64,000 bases of DNA from Ignavibacteriales bacterium (GTDB lineage: Bacteria; Bacteroidota; Ignavibacteria; Ignavibacteriales; Ignavibacteriaceae). The stretch is taken from the NCBI GenBank assembly GCA_016714125.1, contig JADJNX010000011.1, positions 18,383 through 82,382 of the forward strand. Direction: 5' to 3'. Both the position numbers and the translations under genes were made by a program. The notes beneath the pieces were generated by a model. The model saw only the letters and a program-made list of their open reading frames with translations. It was not told the DNA's origin and searched no databases. Shown here piece by piece: positions 18,981-32,200 of this stretch. Within the stretch, counting starts at the first letter, position 1. Each line of letters opens with the position of its first letter.

Positions 18981-20415
18981 ATTCCGAAAGCAATAAAGTT
19001 AAAATAGTGATACTTGCAGATCCAAGTTCCAGTTCCCTGTGGTTCACACTGCTGAAAACATCATTTTCTGAATGATGAACATCAAAATATCTTTGGCTGT
19101 CAGGATAAAAACCGATTAATGCTTTTGAACCTTTAATTTGGGAAATGTCAGCTCCCCCTCCCCCATTTTTAAACCACTCTATCCCGGTCATTTTGAAATA
19201 AGGAAGCCATGACGACATTTTGGAGATTACTTCAGGTGGTGCATCTGTAGTAAAACCTCTTGGTACAAATCCTCCTCTGTCAGATTCAATCGCTGCATAA
19301 TGTTTTTTGACATCGTCCTGAGTAACCTTTGCATACCCTTTAGCTCCCGCGAGGCCATTCTCTTCATTTGCAAACAAAACTGCACGAATGGTCCTTTTGG
19401 GCTTTATTCCCATTTTTTTAATCAGATGTAAAACTTCAATTGATTGTACACAACCGGCGCCATCATCATGTGCACCCTCGCCCTTATCCCAGGAATCGAG
19501 ATGTGCTCCTACAACTATCACCTCATTTTTATTTTCACTTCCCCATATCTCTGCAATAAGATTCTTGACTTCGCATGTCCCCTCTGTCTTGCAATCGAGT
19601 TCCATTTCAAATAAGAGAGGTTGCGTGATCTCGCCTTGGCCGTTTTTTAACAGTTCAGCTAAGAAAGCGGCACTTCTCACACCTAGCGCTACACCCGGTA
19701 TTTTGGGAATCGTATCAACATATCTTAGAGTTCCGGTATGAGGTACATCATCAAAATTTGAGGCAACTGATCTGATTAAAACTGCAACTGCCCCATATTT
19801 CGCTGCCCGGTGTACACCATTCACCCTAAAATTTACTGCAGGACCATAGGAAGAAAATGAGTCGTAAACTTTTTGGTCAAACTCGAAATTGAAAAAGACT
19901 ATTTTCCCTTTTATCTCATTTTTCCTCTTCTCCAATTCATCAAAATCAGATATCTCAATGACATCAGCTCTTAATATTCCTTCCGTACCAACTGATCCAC
20001 CTAACGCTGCAACTTCAAATTTTATATCAGAACCTGAATTTTTACCTCTTAATATAAATTTCTCAACATTTCCCCTTTGCCAATTGGTTGTTGTAAATGT
20101 TTGAGTATAAACTGTATCAAAACCCAATCCTGACATCTTTTTAAGTAAAAAGTCCTCCACATTTATCAGATTTTTGCTTCCCGAGAGTCTGCCTCCAAAG
20201 GCACAAAGCTCCCTAAGAAGATTATAACCAAAGGTGTCTGCAAGAGCGGTCCGCGTAATTTTGTCAAAACTCTTAACCAATGTTGAGTCGATTTTGAGAT
20301 TTGTCTGAGCGAATGTACTAAAAGATATTAAAGACAGGGTAAGTAAAAACAAGAAGAAAATAGAAATTTTAAGAGGCTTCTCATAATGAGATTGAATATT
20401 TGTTAATTTGAACAA
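18970..20415 (-). CDS. M28-family metallopeptidase (secreted aminopeptidase)
   Basis: A 481-residue zinc peptidase. The signal peptide ends SFSTFAQ. The M28 core shows VVGAHLDSWDKGEGAHDDGAG and FANEENGLAGAKGY, which carry the metal ligands and the general-base Glu, and a final histidine at DVHHSEND. A PA domain precedes the core. The in-frame start here is TTG at 20415. An ATG at 20384 in another frame (MRSLLK) would give a cleaner signal peptide if one A were missing from the AAAA run at 20367-20370, so the true start is probably 20384. It is expected to act in the periplasm or outside the cell on oligopeptides. Confidence 0.85.
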   Translation of the reverse strand: MFKLTNIQSHYEKPLKISIFFLFLLTLSLISFSTFAQTNLKIDSTLVKSFDKITRTALADTFGYNLLRELCAFGGRLSGSKNLINVEDFLLKKMSGLGFDTVYTQTFTTTNWQRGNVEKFILRGKNSGSDIKFEVAALGGSVGTEGILRADVIEISDFDELEKRKNEIKGKIVFFNFEFDQKVYDSFSSYGPAVNFRVNGVHRAAKYGAVAVLIRSVASNFDDVPHTGTLRYVDTIPKIPGVALGVRSAAFLAELLKNGQGEITQPLLFEMELDCKTEGTCEVKNLIAEIWGSENKNEVIVVGAHLDSWDKGEGAHDDGAGCVQSIEVLHLIKKMGIKPKRTIRAVLFANEENGLAGAKGYAKVTQDDVKKHYAAIESDRGGFVPRGFTTDAPPEVISKMSSWLPYFKMTGIEWFKNGGGGADISQIKGSKALIGFYPDSQRYFDVHHSENDVFSSVNHRELELGSASITILTLLLSEFGL

Positions 20416-20433
20416 TAATCGAAAGAAAATAAT

Positions 20434-20449
20434 TGGTATGATTTTTGCT
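20434..20449 (+). promoter_or_regulatory. Sigma-54-type promoter
   Basis: TGGTATGATTTTTGCT has GG and GC exactly ten bases apart and matches the sigma-54 consensus. It lies 49 bases before the ATG I chose at 20498. The longer upstream reading from 20408 would place this element inside the gene. Confidence 0.6.
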
Positions 20450-20497
20450 TATATATTCCGTTTAATCATTCTTCAACAACTATCAGAAATAGATACT

Positions 20498-23400
20498 ATG
20501 CTTTCAATGCGAACTATTTTTACCATAAATTTATCACGCATCATTTTTCTTTTCATTTTGCTGACTGGAACAATTGAACTCCTTGCTCAAGTCACAACGC
20601 CGTTTCAACCGCGTTTTCAGTCAAATGAAAAGGGAGATATCCAAATAATTGGTAATGCCCTGTTAAAATGCCCCGCGGGAAATTGCGGCGGTAATAACAA
20701 CAGTTACAGCATGGTTAATATAGATATCGACGGTGATGGAGGTACGTTCAACTCCAGTTCCGCCAATTTCACACTACCGGCCGGAGCTACTGTCCTTTGG
20801 GCAGGTCTCTACTGGAATGGCATCTCAACAAATTCTGCCAGGAACACGGCTCTTTTCAAGACTCCTGTTTCAGGTGGTTATGTCAACCTGACTGGTATTA
20901 CATACGATAACAGTTACGGTTACCAGGGATTCAAAGATGTTACCTCTCTTGTTCAGGCAGGCGGAACAGGCACTTACATGACTGCGAACGTAAGAACAAA
21001 CACCGGGACGAATACCTGGGCAGGTTGGGCACTGGTGGTTGTTTATAGAGACCCTTCCAAACCACAGCGAAATCTGACAGTGTTTGATGGACTCGCAAAT
21101 GTCAGTACTAATAATGCTAATGTCAATATTACAATTAGCGGATTCACAACCCCTCTCTTTGGTCCCGTGAATGTTGCTCTTGGGGTAGTTGCTTATGATG
21201 GCGATGCTGATTTGACGGGTGACGCTCTCAAATTCAACAACCAGGTAATCTCAAACGGGTTAAATCCAGCAAATAACTTTTTTAACAGTACAATAAGCAG
21301 GCTTGGAAGTCACATAACAGATAAAAATCCAAATTATGCAAATCAATTGGGATTGGACATCGACATAGTTGACGCTACAGGAAAATTAAGCAACGGGCAG
21401 TCGAGTGCAGTACTTAATCTAACAACAGGGGGAGAAAGCTACAATCCAGGGGTGGTAACTACTGTTATCGATATCTTTGCTCCGGATATTAATATCACCA
21501 AAATTTTACTGATCTAAATGGTGGAAGTGTAACCCCGGGAGATACTCTCCTCTACACTATTAATCTTATTAACAATGGCCAGGATGCAGCAAATAAAGTA
21601 GTTTTGGTTGATTCAATTCAGGCACACATGAGTTACCTCCCTGGCACTTTGGTTGTTACCAGCGGTGCAAACAGTGGCACCAAAACAGATGTTTCAGGAG
21701 ATGACCAGGCATTTTTAGCTCAGGAAAAGTAAATTTTAATCTGGGATCCAGCGCCACCGCTTCAACAGGTGGAAACCTGAACCCCGGCGAATCCACCGGA
21801 GTGACTTTTAAGGTTGTAATTAATCAACCATTACCGGATAGCCTTAGCGCAAATAATTTTGCACTCGCAACTTATAAAAGCCAGTCAGTTCCAATTCGGG
21901 ACTATTCAAGCCAGTCCGCAACTGTAACAGCCCCAATTGTGTCTTTAGCAGATTTGTCTCTTACCAAAGCAGTATCAAATGCCAGTCCAATTGTTGGAAG
22001 TAATATTGTGTATACTGTCAAAGTGACCAATTCAGGACCTGAAATAGCTACCAGCGTAAGTGTAAATGACCTTCTCCCATCGGGATTACAATTTGTAAAT
22101 TATTCTTCTTCGACCGGCACCTATGATGATGCTACCGGAGAATGGGTTATTGGTACTATGAATCCCGGAAGAACTGATTCTTTAAGAATTACAGTTTTGG
22201 TAAATGGTACTACTGGAATGACAAATGTAGCAGAAGTGAAATCCCTCGATCAGACAGACCCTGATTCGAGTCCAAATAATGGAAACCCTGCTGAAGATGA
22301 TTACGCTTCAGTTTCGATTAACCCGGTTAACTCTGCTGATTTAAAAATAAGAAAACTTGTATCCCCGGCGAATCCAACCGTTGGGTCAACAGTGACATAT
22401 ACAATAACAGTATCAAACGATGGCCCCGGTAATGCAACAAATGTGATGGTAAACGATCAACTGCCTGCGGGAATTTCATATGTGTCACATTCAGCTTCTC
22501 AGGGTGCTTATGTCCCCGGAACAGGCGACTGGAACATCGGAACGATAAACAATGCAGGTGATGCTGAACTTACAATAACAGGCACAAAAACATCTCCATC
22601 GATTATAACAAACATTGCTGAAATTACAGCTGCAGATCAATCTGATCCTTTCCCACTCGATAGAAAAGACAGTGCTACAATTCCTATCCAGATAGCTGAT
22701 CTTTCAATTGAAAAAACTGTGTCGCCACAGGCTCCTCAATTAGGTCAACAAGCCACATTCAGGATTGTCCTAAGGAATAATGGTCCAACTGCAGCAACGG
22801 GTGTTATTGCACAAGATTCTCTTATGAGTGGATTGACTTATGTAAGTTCCACCGTAACTCAGGGTGTTTATGATCCTGTTTCAGGTGAATGGTTTATCGG
22901 CACAATAGCAAATGGTGACAGTGTTGTTTTGATGATCACTGCAAATATTACATCATCCTCTCCCCTTTCCAATACGGCATCAATCAAGTTTTCACATGAG
23001 ATTGACCCAACCTTAGGTGATAGAACTGCGACACTAAACTTTACTGCTGCATCATCGGATCTTGGTATCCTGAAAACTGTTGATAATGCAAACCCAGGCG
23101 ATGGGTCAACTATCAATTACACAATTACGATAACCAATAACGGTCCGAGTGCGTCAACTAACTCAACAGTTTACGACAAACTTCCAAACGGTCTTATTTA
23201 TCAATCGCACTCGACTTCCCAAGGATTGTATAATGTTTTAACCAACCAATGGGAAGTGGGTCCACTCCCATCCGGTGGGTCAGCTACTCTAAATATCTCT
23301 GCGCGAGTAATATTCGACAGCTTGAGTGCAACTGTTGTTAATCTTGGTCCCGCAACTGGATATAATCTCTTTGTTTTAAACGACTTCTCAGCTCCTTCAT

Positions 23401-25397
23401 CCGATGTTGAAGGAAAAGCTGCCATCGGTAGAGATGTAAATGTTGCCGGTTACAGTTTTGGTGATAAATATCCCAATTCAAACGGAACAGAAGATATCCT
23501 TATTGTAGGTAGAAATCTGACTTACCTTTCAGGAGCCATATACTCAGGTAATGTGGTTTATGGTAATTCGACCAATCTGCCAATAAATGGAGTTTCAATT
23601 AATAATGGTACACTAAGAAAAGACACTGTAATTGATTTCGCTGCAGCCGCTACCTATCTGCAAGATCTTTCAACTTCGATTAGTTTGTATCCGGTTAATG
23701 GAATTACACACTTTGAGTGGAACGGACTTGAGTTAACAGGAACTAATCCATTCCTCAATGTCTTTTCTGTTTCGGGTGCCCAACTTTCGCAGGCAAACAG
23801 TGTTGCATTGAATGTTCCTAATGGTTCTGCGGTTCTTGTAAACATTTCCGGAACCAATGTTAGTTGGACAGGTGGTCTCACTGTTACTGGTACTGCTAAA
23901 GAAAATGTAATCTATAATTTTTACGAAGCCACGGCTCTCAGAGTTCTTGGAATAGATATTCGTGGTGCTGTTCTTGCTCCATTCGCTTCTCTTACTTTTC
24001 CTTCAGGTGTTCACAACGGACAAATGATTGCATACAATGTGACAGGCAGTGGACAATTTAATCTCTCCAATTTTATGGGAAATATCCCAATAAATAAAGA
24101 TATCTGGAATGTGGCAGAGATAATGGCTGCTGATCAGCATGATCCCGATTCAACCCCCGGGAATAACGATCCGGTAGAAGATGATTATTCCAAAGTTAAA
24201 ATCCATGTTACCAACATCGTTCCCGCTCCAAACCTCAATTTTGGAAATTGGAACTATCTGAACAATTTTGGTCAGGATCAGATGATTATGACCATTGCAA
24301 AGGATAATACAAATAACCTGTTTGCAGGAACTCTTGGAGGTGTAGTTTATAAATCAACAGATAACGGAACCAACTGGAATCAATTATTGAATCCTATCAA
24401 TAATGTCACACTGATTTGGAATATAAAAGTTCTTTCCAACGGGAAAATTCTCGCTGCCACAGAACAAGGTATCTACATCTCAAGTGATAATGGTGCAAGT
24501 TGGGAACTCTCATCCCTGAATGGCAAAGATACCAGATCGATTGTTGTTGATAGCCAGGGGATAATATATGTTTCCACTTGGGGAAATGGTGTCTATAAAT
24601 CTGCTGATAACGGATCAACATGGAATGCTATAAATTCCGGTCTTACTAACAATAGCATAAATGCTTTGGCCATCAATGCTCAGGGTTCATTGTTCGCCGG
24701 CTCTTTTGGGAATGGTGTCTTTAGATATAATGGAAGTGGTTGGGATCAACTCCCCGGAAACAATAATTTTGTCTGGTCATTATATGTTGACGGGCAGGGA
24801 TCATTAATATGTGGTACCTACGGAAGTGGCATTTTCACTTCAAATAATAATGGTTCATCATGGACTCACCTTGCTCTTTCCTCTAACCTCAATTATACCT
24901 ATGGGATAACCGGTGATCAGGATGATAACATCTATTTTATCTCCTTCTCTGGAGGTGTTACAGTGAGAAACCATCAAACAGGTTCTTATAATATGCTTGG
25001 ACTTTCAGCTCTTGGAGTGAGTTCAATTTATATTAATCAGAACAATCAGGTGATTGTTGGTACGTCACCCGGTTATCTGTATAAAAATGATTCACCGTTA
25101 ACCTCCATTCAATCAGGAGATAGCGATATTCCTGTTAAATTTGAATTGAACCAGAACTTCCCAAATCCGTTTAACCCTTCAACTCAGATTAGTTTTTCTG
25201 TACCACAAAAATCTTTTGTATCTCTAAAGATTTACGATGTTCAAGGATCAGAAATTGCAACTTTGGTGAATGAAGATAAAGAGCCCGGTTTCTATTCAAT
25301 CAATTTTGATGCTAAAAAACTCTCAAGTGGTGTCTATTTTTACAAAGTCGTCGCGGGAGACTTCAATGCTGTCAGAAAGATGATTCTGCTCAAGTAA
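20498..25397 (+). CDS. Giant DUF11-repeat surface protein with T9SS sorting domain (two frameshifts)
   Basis: One gene of about 1630 residues read across three frames. It opens with a signal peptide (ILLTGTIELLAQ) and a beta-rich domain with many Gly and Asn. Four or five DUF11 repeats follow (each with NNGP and LPSG-type motifs), then a choice-of-anchor-A-like domain (DVEGKAAIGRDVNV), a set of BNR/photosystem-type beta-propeller repeats (SSDNGASW, KSADNGSTW), and a T9SS sorting domain (QNFPNPFNPSTQ to VRKMILLK). Breaks: an A is missing at 21500-21503, and a G is missing at about 21723. Correcting both gives continuous, family-consistent sequence. It is probably an exported, surface-attached adhesin or matrix protein. 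Confidence 0.82.
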
Positions 25398-25455
25398 ATC
25401 CGGATGTTCCCTTAAAAAATTGGTCAAATCAAAAACAAGACCTGGCATAATATTG

Positions 25456-25490
25456 AAAGTGGTTGCTTAGAAAAAGCAACCACTTTTTTT
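25456..25490 (+). terminator. Rho-independent terminator
   Basis: A perfect 13-base stem, AAAGTGGTTGCTT / AAGCAACCACTTT, with a five-base loop and a T-tract, 58 bases after the stop of the DUF11 protein. Confidence 0.9.
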
Positions 25491-25658
25491 ATTCTACCTA
25501 TTTCCCCATTTTTCGTTGAATCTGCTCTTCAAAATCCCACCATTCCCTCAGCCACTGCTCATGAGAGCATGTCTATGTGTTCTATCGCACATATTTGTTT
25601 ATAGTGGTTCAAAAAATATTCAACCACAAAAATAAATTTCTTTTTCACTTTGAATATT

Positions 25659-25680
25659 ATAATACTTTGGTTACATTATA
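25659..25680 (+). promoter_or_regulatory. Conserved upstream element, copy 1
   Basis: A 22-base A+T-rich block starting ATAATACTTT and ending ATTATA, ending 101 bases before the ATG at 25781. The paralogue at 29208 has the same block (18 of 22 identical) ending 100 bases before its ATG. The conserved distance suggests a promoter or operator. The sequence does not fit sigma-54. Confidence 0.45.
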
Positions 25681-25780
25681 TCATCAATCTATCTATTTTT
25701 TATAAAGTCCCCGAATCCCCAAAAAAGTTCGGATCATTTAACAGACTCAAAAACAATTAATAACTTAATCAGGAACTAAT

Positions 25781-28700
25781 ATGAAGAATTTAAGATTCTA
25801 CTCTTTTATCTTCGCGGCTATTCTCATGGGCTTTACGCTACAGGCGCAGCCATTGGCGGTGACATTAAATGCACCGGCAACAGCTTCTACCGGAGCGTCC
25901 CTCACTCCCACTCTCGACTGGACCGTGGTTGATGGTACGGGGCCTTATAACAGCATAGTGAAGATTTATTCTGACGCATTATTGACAACTCTAGTCTATA
26001 CTGCTAATGCGGGAGGTGCTGTATCTCACGCTGTGTCGCCTGCTTTTCTCGTGTTTAACACCAGATATTACTGGACTGTTACAGTAACAGATGCTGCATT
26101 ACCTGTACCTGCTACTGTCACTCCGTCTGCATTCTCTTTTACAACCTTGCTCGCCACGCCTGCATTGTTAACCCCTGCTGACGGTTTCATTTCACTCTCA
26201 ATGACTCCATCCCTTACATGGACGATGGACCCATCAAGAACCAATGTCCGTTATAGATTACTTGTTGATGATGCCCCCGGTTTGACTCTCGGCGACATCA
26301 ACACCACTACCGCTGTTAACCCTGGTTCACTTTCTGCATCACCTTCCGGACTCTTGCCAGCAACCAAATATTGGTGGACGGTAAATGCCGAAGGTTTTTG
26401 ATGTGGGTGCCGATAACAACGGTGAAAATACTACAGCGGGTTCAGAACGGACTTTTTACACTCCGCTTGACGTTCTTACAACTCCAATCCAGGGTGTTAC
26501 TGGACATACACTTGAACCAACCTTCGCTTGGACTGATGTACTTTTTGAATCAGGATACGAATTGAGAATTTCAACTGCAGGTGGCTCACAGGTAGCTTTT
26601 GATGCAGGTGTTATTTTTACAGATCTTGCAATTGCTGCAAACAGCACTTCTGCTATCTATAATGAGAACACACTCAATGAAGGTCCGGGAGCTACTTACG
26701 TTTTCCCGTTAACCGCAAACACCACTTACTACTGGCAATTAGTAGCTAAAGATGGTGGATTAAGTATTCCTTCACCAATTTGGCATTTTACTACCTACCC
26801 TTTGGTAACAGTAAGTCAACACAACCCAACAAATGGTGATATTGTATATTTAAATAATGTAGAATTTACCTATGGTATCAATCAGGCTACCCAAGGACTT
26901 CAATTCAAATTGCAAGTAAAATCTGCTTTGGTTCCTCCTGTTAAAACAGACTGGTTAACTTCCAATTTTGTTGGAACTTCAGCCAATCTTTTTCAGACTG
27001 TAAATCTGCTTGGTGGATTAAAATATTACTGGAGAGTTGTACTTCTTAACAGCGCAAACCAGGTAATGGCATACTCCCCTACCAGCTATTTTACTACAAG
27101 TGGTGGTGCAACTGTCCCTTATCCTTCATGGCCAACGGGCGGTTCAAAGGTTTACACCAATGCTCCACAACTTTATTGGTACACTGCAGGATATAGCCCT
27201 GATATTACCTTTGATGTTCAAGTGAAACTTGACTCCAGTCTCGTTCCGGTTGCCTACTCAGCTACAAATATCAGCAACATTTATCATCAAATCGCTTCCA
27301 ATTTGTTACCGGGTACGTTCTACCACTGGTCAGTTAGAAGTGTTTACAAACGCGGTACACCTGATGCACAAACCTCCGCATGGAGCGCATACCATTCATT
27401 CCAGACCTGGGGTTCAGGTACACTCGTTATTCCAAACCCGTCTTATCCAACCGATAACCTCGATGTTTACACAACTTCACCATATTTATACTGGTGGCTT
27501 GGACAGGATGGAACCGGTTTAAGATATGATATTCAGTATGGAACTGATCCATTATTTGGAAGTTTTACACAGGTTAATGATGTTACTGACCAGTTTTACC
27601 TGCTTTCCGGACTTATTCCGGGAACGACTTATCACTGGAGAGTCAGGTCAGATAATACCGCTAATGTTTCTGCATGGTCAACCCATGGAACCTTTAATGT
27701 GGTTGGTGGAGTAGCAAACGGTTACCCCGTACTTAACTGGCCCGTTGGTAACCCAACAGTTTATACAACACTTCCTTCCCTCTCATGGTATCTTGAAGGT
27801 TCACCGCTGGGTATTACAGGTTATGTTGTCAGATACAAAATTGGATCCAATTCAACAAACTGGAATCTGGATTATACCGGTACTTTTAATGTAGTTGGTG
27901 CAGGTAATACATTTTATGATTTTGTGTTGCCTTTCACTGAAGGACAAGTTGTTTATTGGGCAGTTGCCGCAACAAATGGCATTACACTTTCAACATGGGC
28001 ATCCGATCACTTCACTATCTATAGCGGAGCAACACCGGGTGAACCTGTTATATCATGGCCTTCAGGCAACGCACTTATCTACACAGTTGATCCTCAGTTA
28101 AACTGGTGGGTAAACGGTTCTACCAGCGGCATAGTTGGATATCAGGTTGTTTATAGCTACTCTGATGTTTTTGCACCTGCTGCAACAACCACAGCTTACT
28201 CGACAACCACTTCACTGAATGTGACAGGACTCGTTGAAGGCGCAACCTATTACTGGAAAGTCAGAGCTCATTTTGGTGGTATTTCCTATGGTGCCTTCTC
28301 AGCAGTTGAATCATTTACGGTTAACCCGGGTTCATTTGCTCCTGTAACACCTATCGTCGGTGGACCGGACAATATTCTGATCACAACAACTTCACCAGTT
28401 CTTTCATGGGTTCTTCCAACAGCACTTGCTGAAGGTACCAAGTATGAACTTGAATTTGCTGATAACCAGAATTTCACCAATTCATCTGTTTTCACAGACC
28501 TCACCGTTGGTCGTAAGACAATGGAAGGACTCTCACAAAACAAGAGTTATTTCTGGAGAGTAAGAACCAAAAATAGTGACGGTAACTACTCATTCTACTC
28601 TACTCTTGGTAATTTCAGAGTAATTGATGGAACAACTGACATTAAAGACATTTCACAGATACCTGCTGAATTTGCTCTTGGTCAGAATTATCCAAATCCG

Positions 28701-28928
28701 TTTAATCCTTCAACAAAAATCAACTTTGCTTTGCCTTCTGATATGAATGTAAAACTTGATGTTTACAACACCCTGGGTGAAAAAGTTGCTGAACTTGTTA
28801 ACGGAGCTATGACTGCCGGAACTTATGCTGTTGATTTTAACGCAGCTGCACTTCCAAGCGGTATCTATTTCTACAGAATCGAAGCCGGCGCAAATGTTGC
28901 AGTCCGCAAGATGACACTGTTGAAATAA
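25781..28928 (+). CDS. Multi-FN3 T9SS surface protein, paralogue 1 (one frameshift)
   Basis: About 1048 residues after correction. The signal peptide ends GFTLQAQ, and an AGGA ribosome-binding site precedes the ATG. The mature part is a chain of FN3/Ig-like modules, each closing in a YYW(K/R)VR-type strand, and the protein ends in a sorting domain (QNYPNPFNPST to VRKMTLLK). The frames join at the five-T run 26395-26399; removing one T gives NAEGFDVGADNNGEN, which aligns without gaps to NAQVSDIAVFNNGEN in the next gene. It is a direct tandem paralogue of the 29208 gene across most of its length. No enzymatic residues are seen; adhesion or glycan binding is a guess. Confidence 0.83.
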
Positions 28929-28979
28929 AAATTTGGGACCGGAAACAGATATAATCTGAATCCCAATCCCTTAAACTTT

Positions 28980-29013
28980 AAAAGCCGTCTCATTTTTTGG
29001 ACGGCTTTTTTTT
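28980..29013 (+). terminator. Rho-independent terminator
   Basis: The stem AAAAGCCGTC / GACGGCTTTT with a T-tract lies 51 bases after the stop. The same AAGCCGTC core is reused in the terminator after the next paralogue. Confidence 0.85.
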
Positions 29014-29086
29014 GTGATATTTCCTGCACAGCTATCCCACCTACATGAATATTTCCTCCACTTTTTCATTTTTCTTTTGGATGCTA

Positions 29087-29108
29087 ATAATACTTTTTGT
29101 AAATTATA
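29087..29108 (+). promoter_or_regulatory. Conserved upstream element, copy 2
   Basis: The second copy of the 22-base block (ATAATACTTT...ATTATA), ending 100 bases before the ATG at 29208. A CTTTTTCA-type pyrimidine tract also precedes both copies. Confidence 0.45.
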
Positions 29109-29207
29109 CTCATTCAGTATAAGTTTTCTGATGGCGTTTAATCCTTTATATCTATGACTCTAAGAACTATTTATCTTTTCAATTAAAAATTACTCAAGGA
29201 CAAACAG

Positions 29208-32200
29208 ATGAAGTATTTAAGATACTTTTTGTTAGTTTCAATGATCCTCCTCTCCACCTATTCCACATCTGCTCAAAATGGTGGAAATGCACTCACTTTA
29301 GACGGCACCGATGATTTTATCAGAGTTGATGCTGGTGCAGGTACAGGTCTGGATTATAGTGGAGCCAGTGAATTCACAGTTTCCATGTGGATTCTACCAA
29401 ACAATCCACTTGCAGTTTTACCACAACTTTTGTTCCATAAACAAAATAATGGTACTCTTAATGATGTGGACATCCAAATATATATGGAAAACGGTGGAAA
29501 TTTAAGTTGTTTCATTGACAATGTGGGAGTTGGAAATTTTGTTCTGACAGGTCCCAACCCCAATCATTACCACTTCCCGCTGGTATTATGTCACCCTGGT
29601 AAAAACTGCTACCTCCTTTGAAGTTTATGTGGATGGTATTTTATATAATTCTGGTGCAATACCGGGGACTCAATTAGCTTCTCTAACCTCTATCGGACCT
29701 GTCTATTTTGGCGTTCTCAGTGGAATTGCTGCTCCTTTTAACGGTAAATTGGACAAAATCAAAGTTTGGAATGGTGCAAGAAACGACACTCAGATCAGAC
29801 AGGATATGTATCGAACTGAATCTTCCGCAACTACTGATTTAACTCTTTATCTCCCTCTTGATGAAGGCACTGGGCAAACCCCCGCTGATAATGGAAATGC
29901 ACCTGCAAATACAGTGACACTTGGCGCTACCGCTGCTGCAGAAGCGTCAGACCCGACCTGGTCAGTTTCAGGTGCAACCGCAGTACCCAGACAGGCAATC
30001 AAATTTGACGGTCTGGATGAATTTGGACAAACTTCAGCTCCTGATCCGGTTCTTAATGCAACGGACCTCTCAATTGAATTTTGGTTAAAACACACTGGTG
30101 GAGGAAATGAGCAAATTGTCTTAAAACAAGGTTCAGCAGCAAATAATCAGCAACTCACAGTAGGTTTTAAGTCGAGTATTCATGCCAACCCTAATGCATT
30201 TTTTATCTCCTTCTTTGGAAATGAACTGGTCGGCCCGGGTGGTTTATTGGATGTTAACTGGCATCATTACGCTGCGACTTACAACAGAACAACGGGTGAA
30301 AGGAAACTTTACAAAGACGGATTTGTGATTGCGGAGGATATTTCTCCTGCTACTCTTAACTCATCAGGCACTATGTACCTTGCCTCTCTCGATGGTACAC
30401 AAAATTTTGTAAATGCCTACATGGATGAATTGAGAGTATGGACAAGCGTTAGAACTGAAGCACAAATCCTTGAAAATATAAACGGTTCAGTTAACAGCAA
30501 TGAATCAGGACTCTATGCCCACTATCGATTTGATCAGACTCCGGATGTCTCCCAAACTGATCTGCATGATTTTACTTCAAATGCATTTACTCTGGCGCTC
30601 TCAAATATGGAAGGCGACCTGGATTTTACAACAGAAGAACCTTTTAACCAATGGGTTGGTGGTGTGAGCTCTGACATTTCCAATGCACAGAACTGGGGCA
30701 ACCTGTCAGTTCCCACAGTCACCAGCAGTGTTGGGTTTAATGCCATTCCCTCTTTGGGCAATCTTCCTTCACTCACCGGAAGCATGAACTGGTTTAATGC
30801 AACAATAACCACTCCGGGAATCACAAGTACCACCGGAATGACAGTGGCAGGTAACTTATTGGGTACTACCCTACCATTAAATTTGTCCGGTAGCAATATT
30901 GCAATTGGTCAGTTTGGCAAATTAGTTGAATCGGGTTCAGGAATTTTGAGCAATGGCACTATAATGACAAGTAGTTTCTTGATAGCTCCAAGTAGTGTGA
31001 ATGTTGGTAACTTTGGAATGACAATCACTTCGGCTGCAAATCTTGGTCCTACCATGGTGCAAAGGTCTCATTTTGGCTGGCCTCTTGGCGCAGCAACCGG
31101 GATCAAAAGATTCTTCAAGGCAAATCCAGCAGCTAATTCCGGACTTAATGCCACACTTGTTTTCCATTACGATGAGACAGAACTCAACGGTAATGTGGAA
31201 GCAGATCTCAAGCTGTTGAAATCAACTGATAATGGAATTACCTGGAGATATATCCCGTTTACGCACAACACAGTTAATAACACATTTACTGTAACCGGAG
31301 GAAGATACTCTGGCGATGTACACTGCTTTTGGTTATGTAGCTCCCGGAATTACCCTGATATCTCCAAATGTGAACGAGCTGTTCACTTCAATAACACCCA
31401 ACATAAATTGGATTGTAAGTGGTGGGATGCCATCTTTCAGTTCAAAAGTTCAGATATATAGTGATGCAGCCCTCACCACTCTTGTCCATGAATCAGGTGC
31501 TATTTCAGGACCTCCGACCTATATTGTGCCACCGGCAACTCTGCAATACAATACCAGATATTATTGGAGAATAGCCGTAACCGACGCCGCAAATGAGGTT
31601 ACTAACTCAGCTGTTCGTTCTTTCATAACATTGCTCGATACCCCCGTTTTGGTTTCGCCGGCTACAGAATATGAATCACTTGTTATGTCTCCCGACCTGA
31701 CATTCAGCATCAATCCAAGCACAAGCAATGTTCTGTTTCATCTGCTTGTGGGAACAGCTCCCGGACTTACTGTTGGCGCAAATACCAATTTGACCACTGC
31801 CGTCAATCCCGGTTCTTTCACAGTAAATCCTGTTGGACTCGCAGTTGCAACCAAATACTGGTGGACAATAAATGCACAAGTGAGCGATATTGCTGTTTTT
31901 AACAATGGAGAGAACAAACAAGCAGCAACAGAACGGACATTCTATACGCCGCTTGATATCCTCACAACTCCAATAAATGGTGTTACAGGACATACACTCG
32001 AGCCAACTTTTGCCTGGGATGATGTAGTCTGGGAAACCGGTTATGAGTTAAGAATCTCCACTTCGGGTGGAAACCAGACATCTTTCAACAATGGAGTTTT
32101 CTTCACAGACCTTAACATTGCAGCAAATACTACATCTGTTATGTATAACGAAAACACAGAAGATGAATTAACTCCCGGTAACTTCCTCTTACGGAATAAA

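Larger units (their letters stand above)
25398..25780. other. Intergenic region between giant surface-protein genes
   Basis: About 380 bases. It holds a strong terminator at 25456-25490 and, nearer the next gene, an A+T-rich tract with a 22-base element shared with the upstream region of the tandem paralogue. There is no ORF. Confidence 0.55.

Noticed and set aside
20408..20497. ATG at 20408 as the start of the DUF11 protein
   Set aside because: It would put the sigma-54-type site inside the gene and adds no signal peptide; ATG 20498 fits better.
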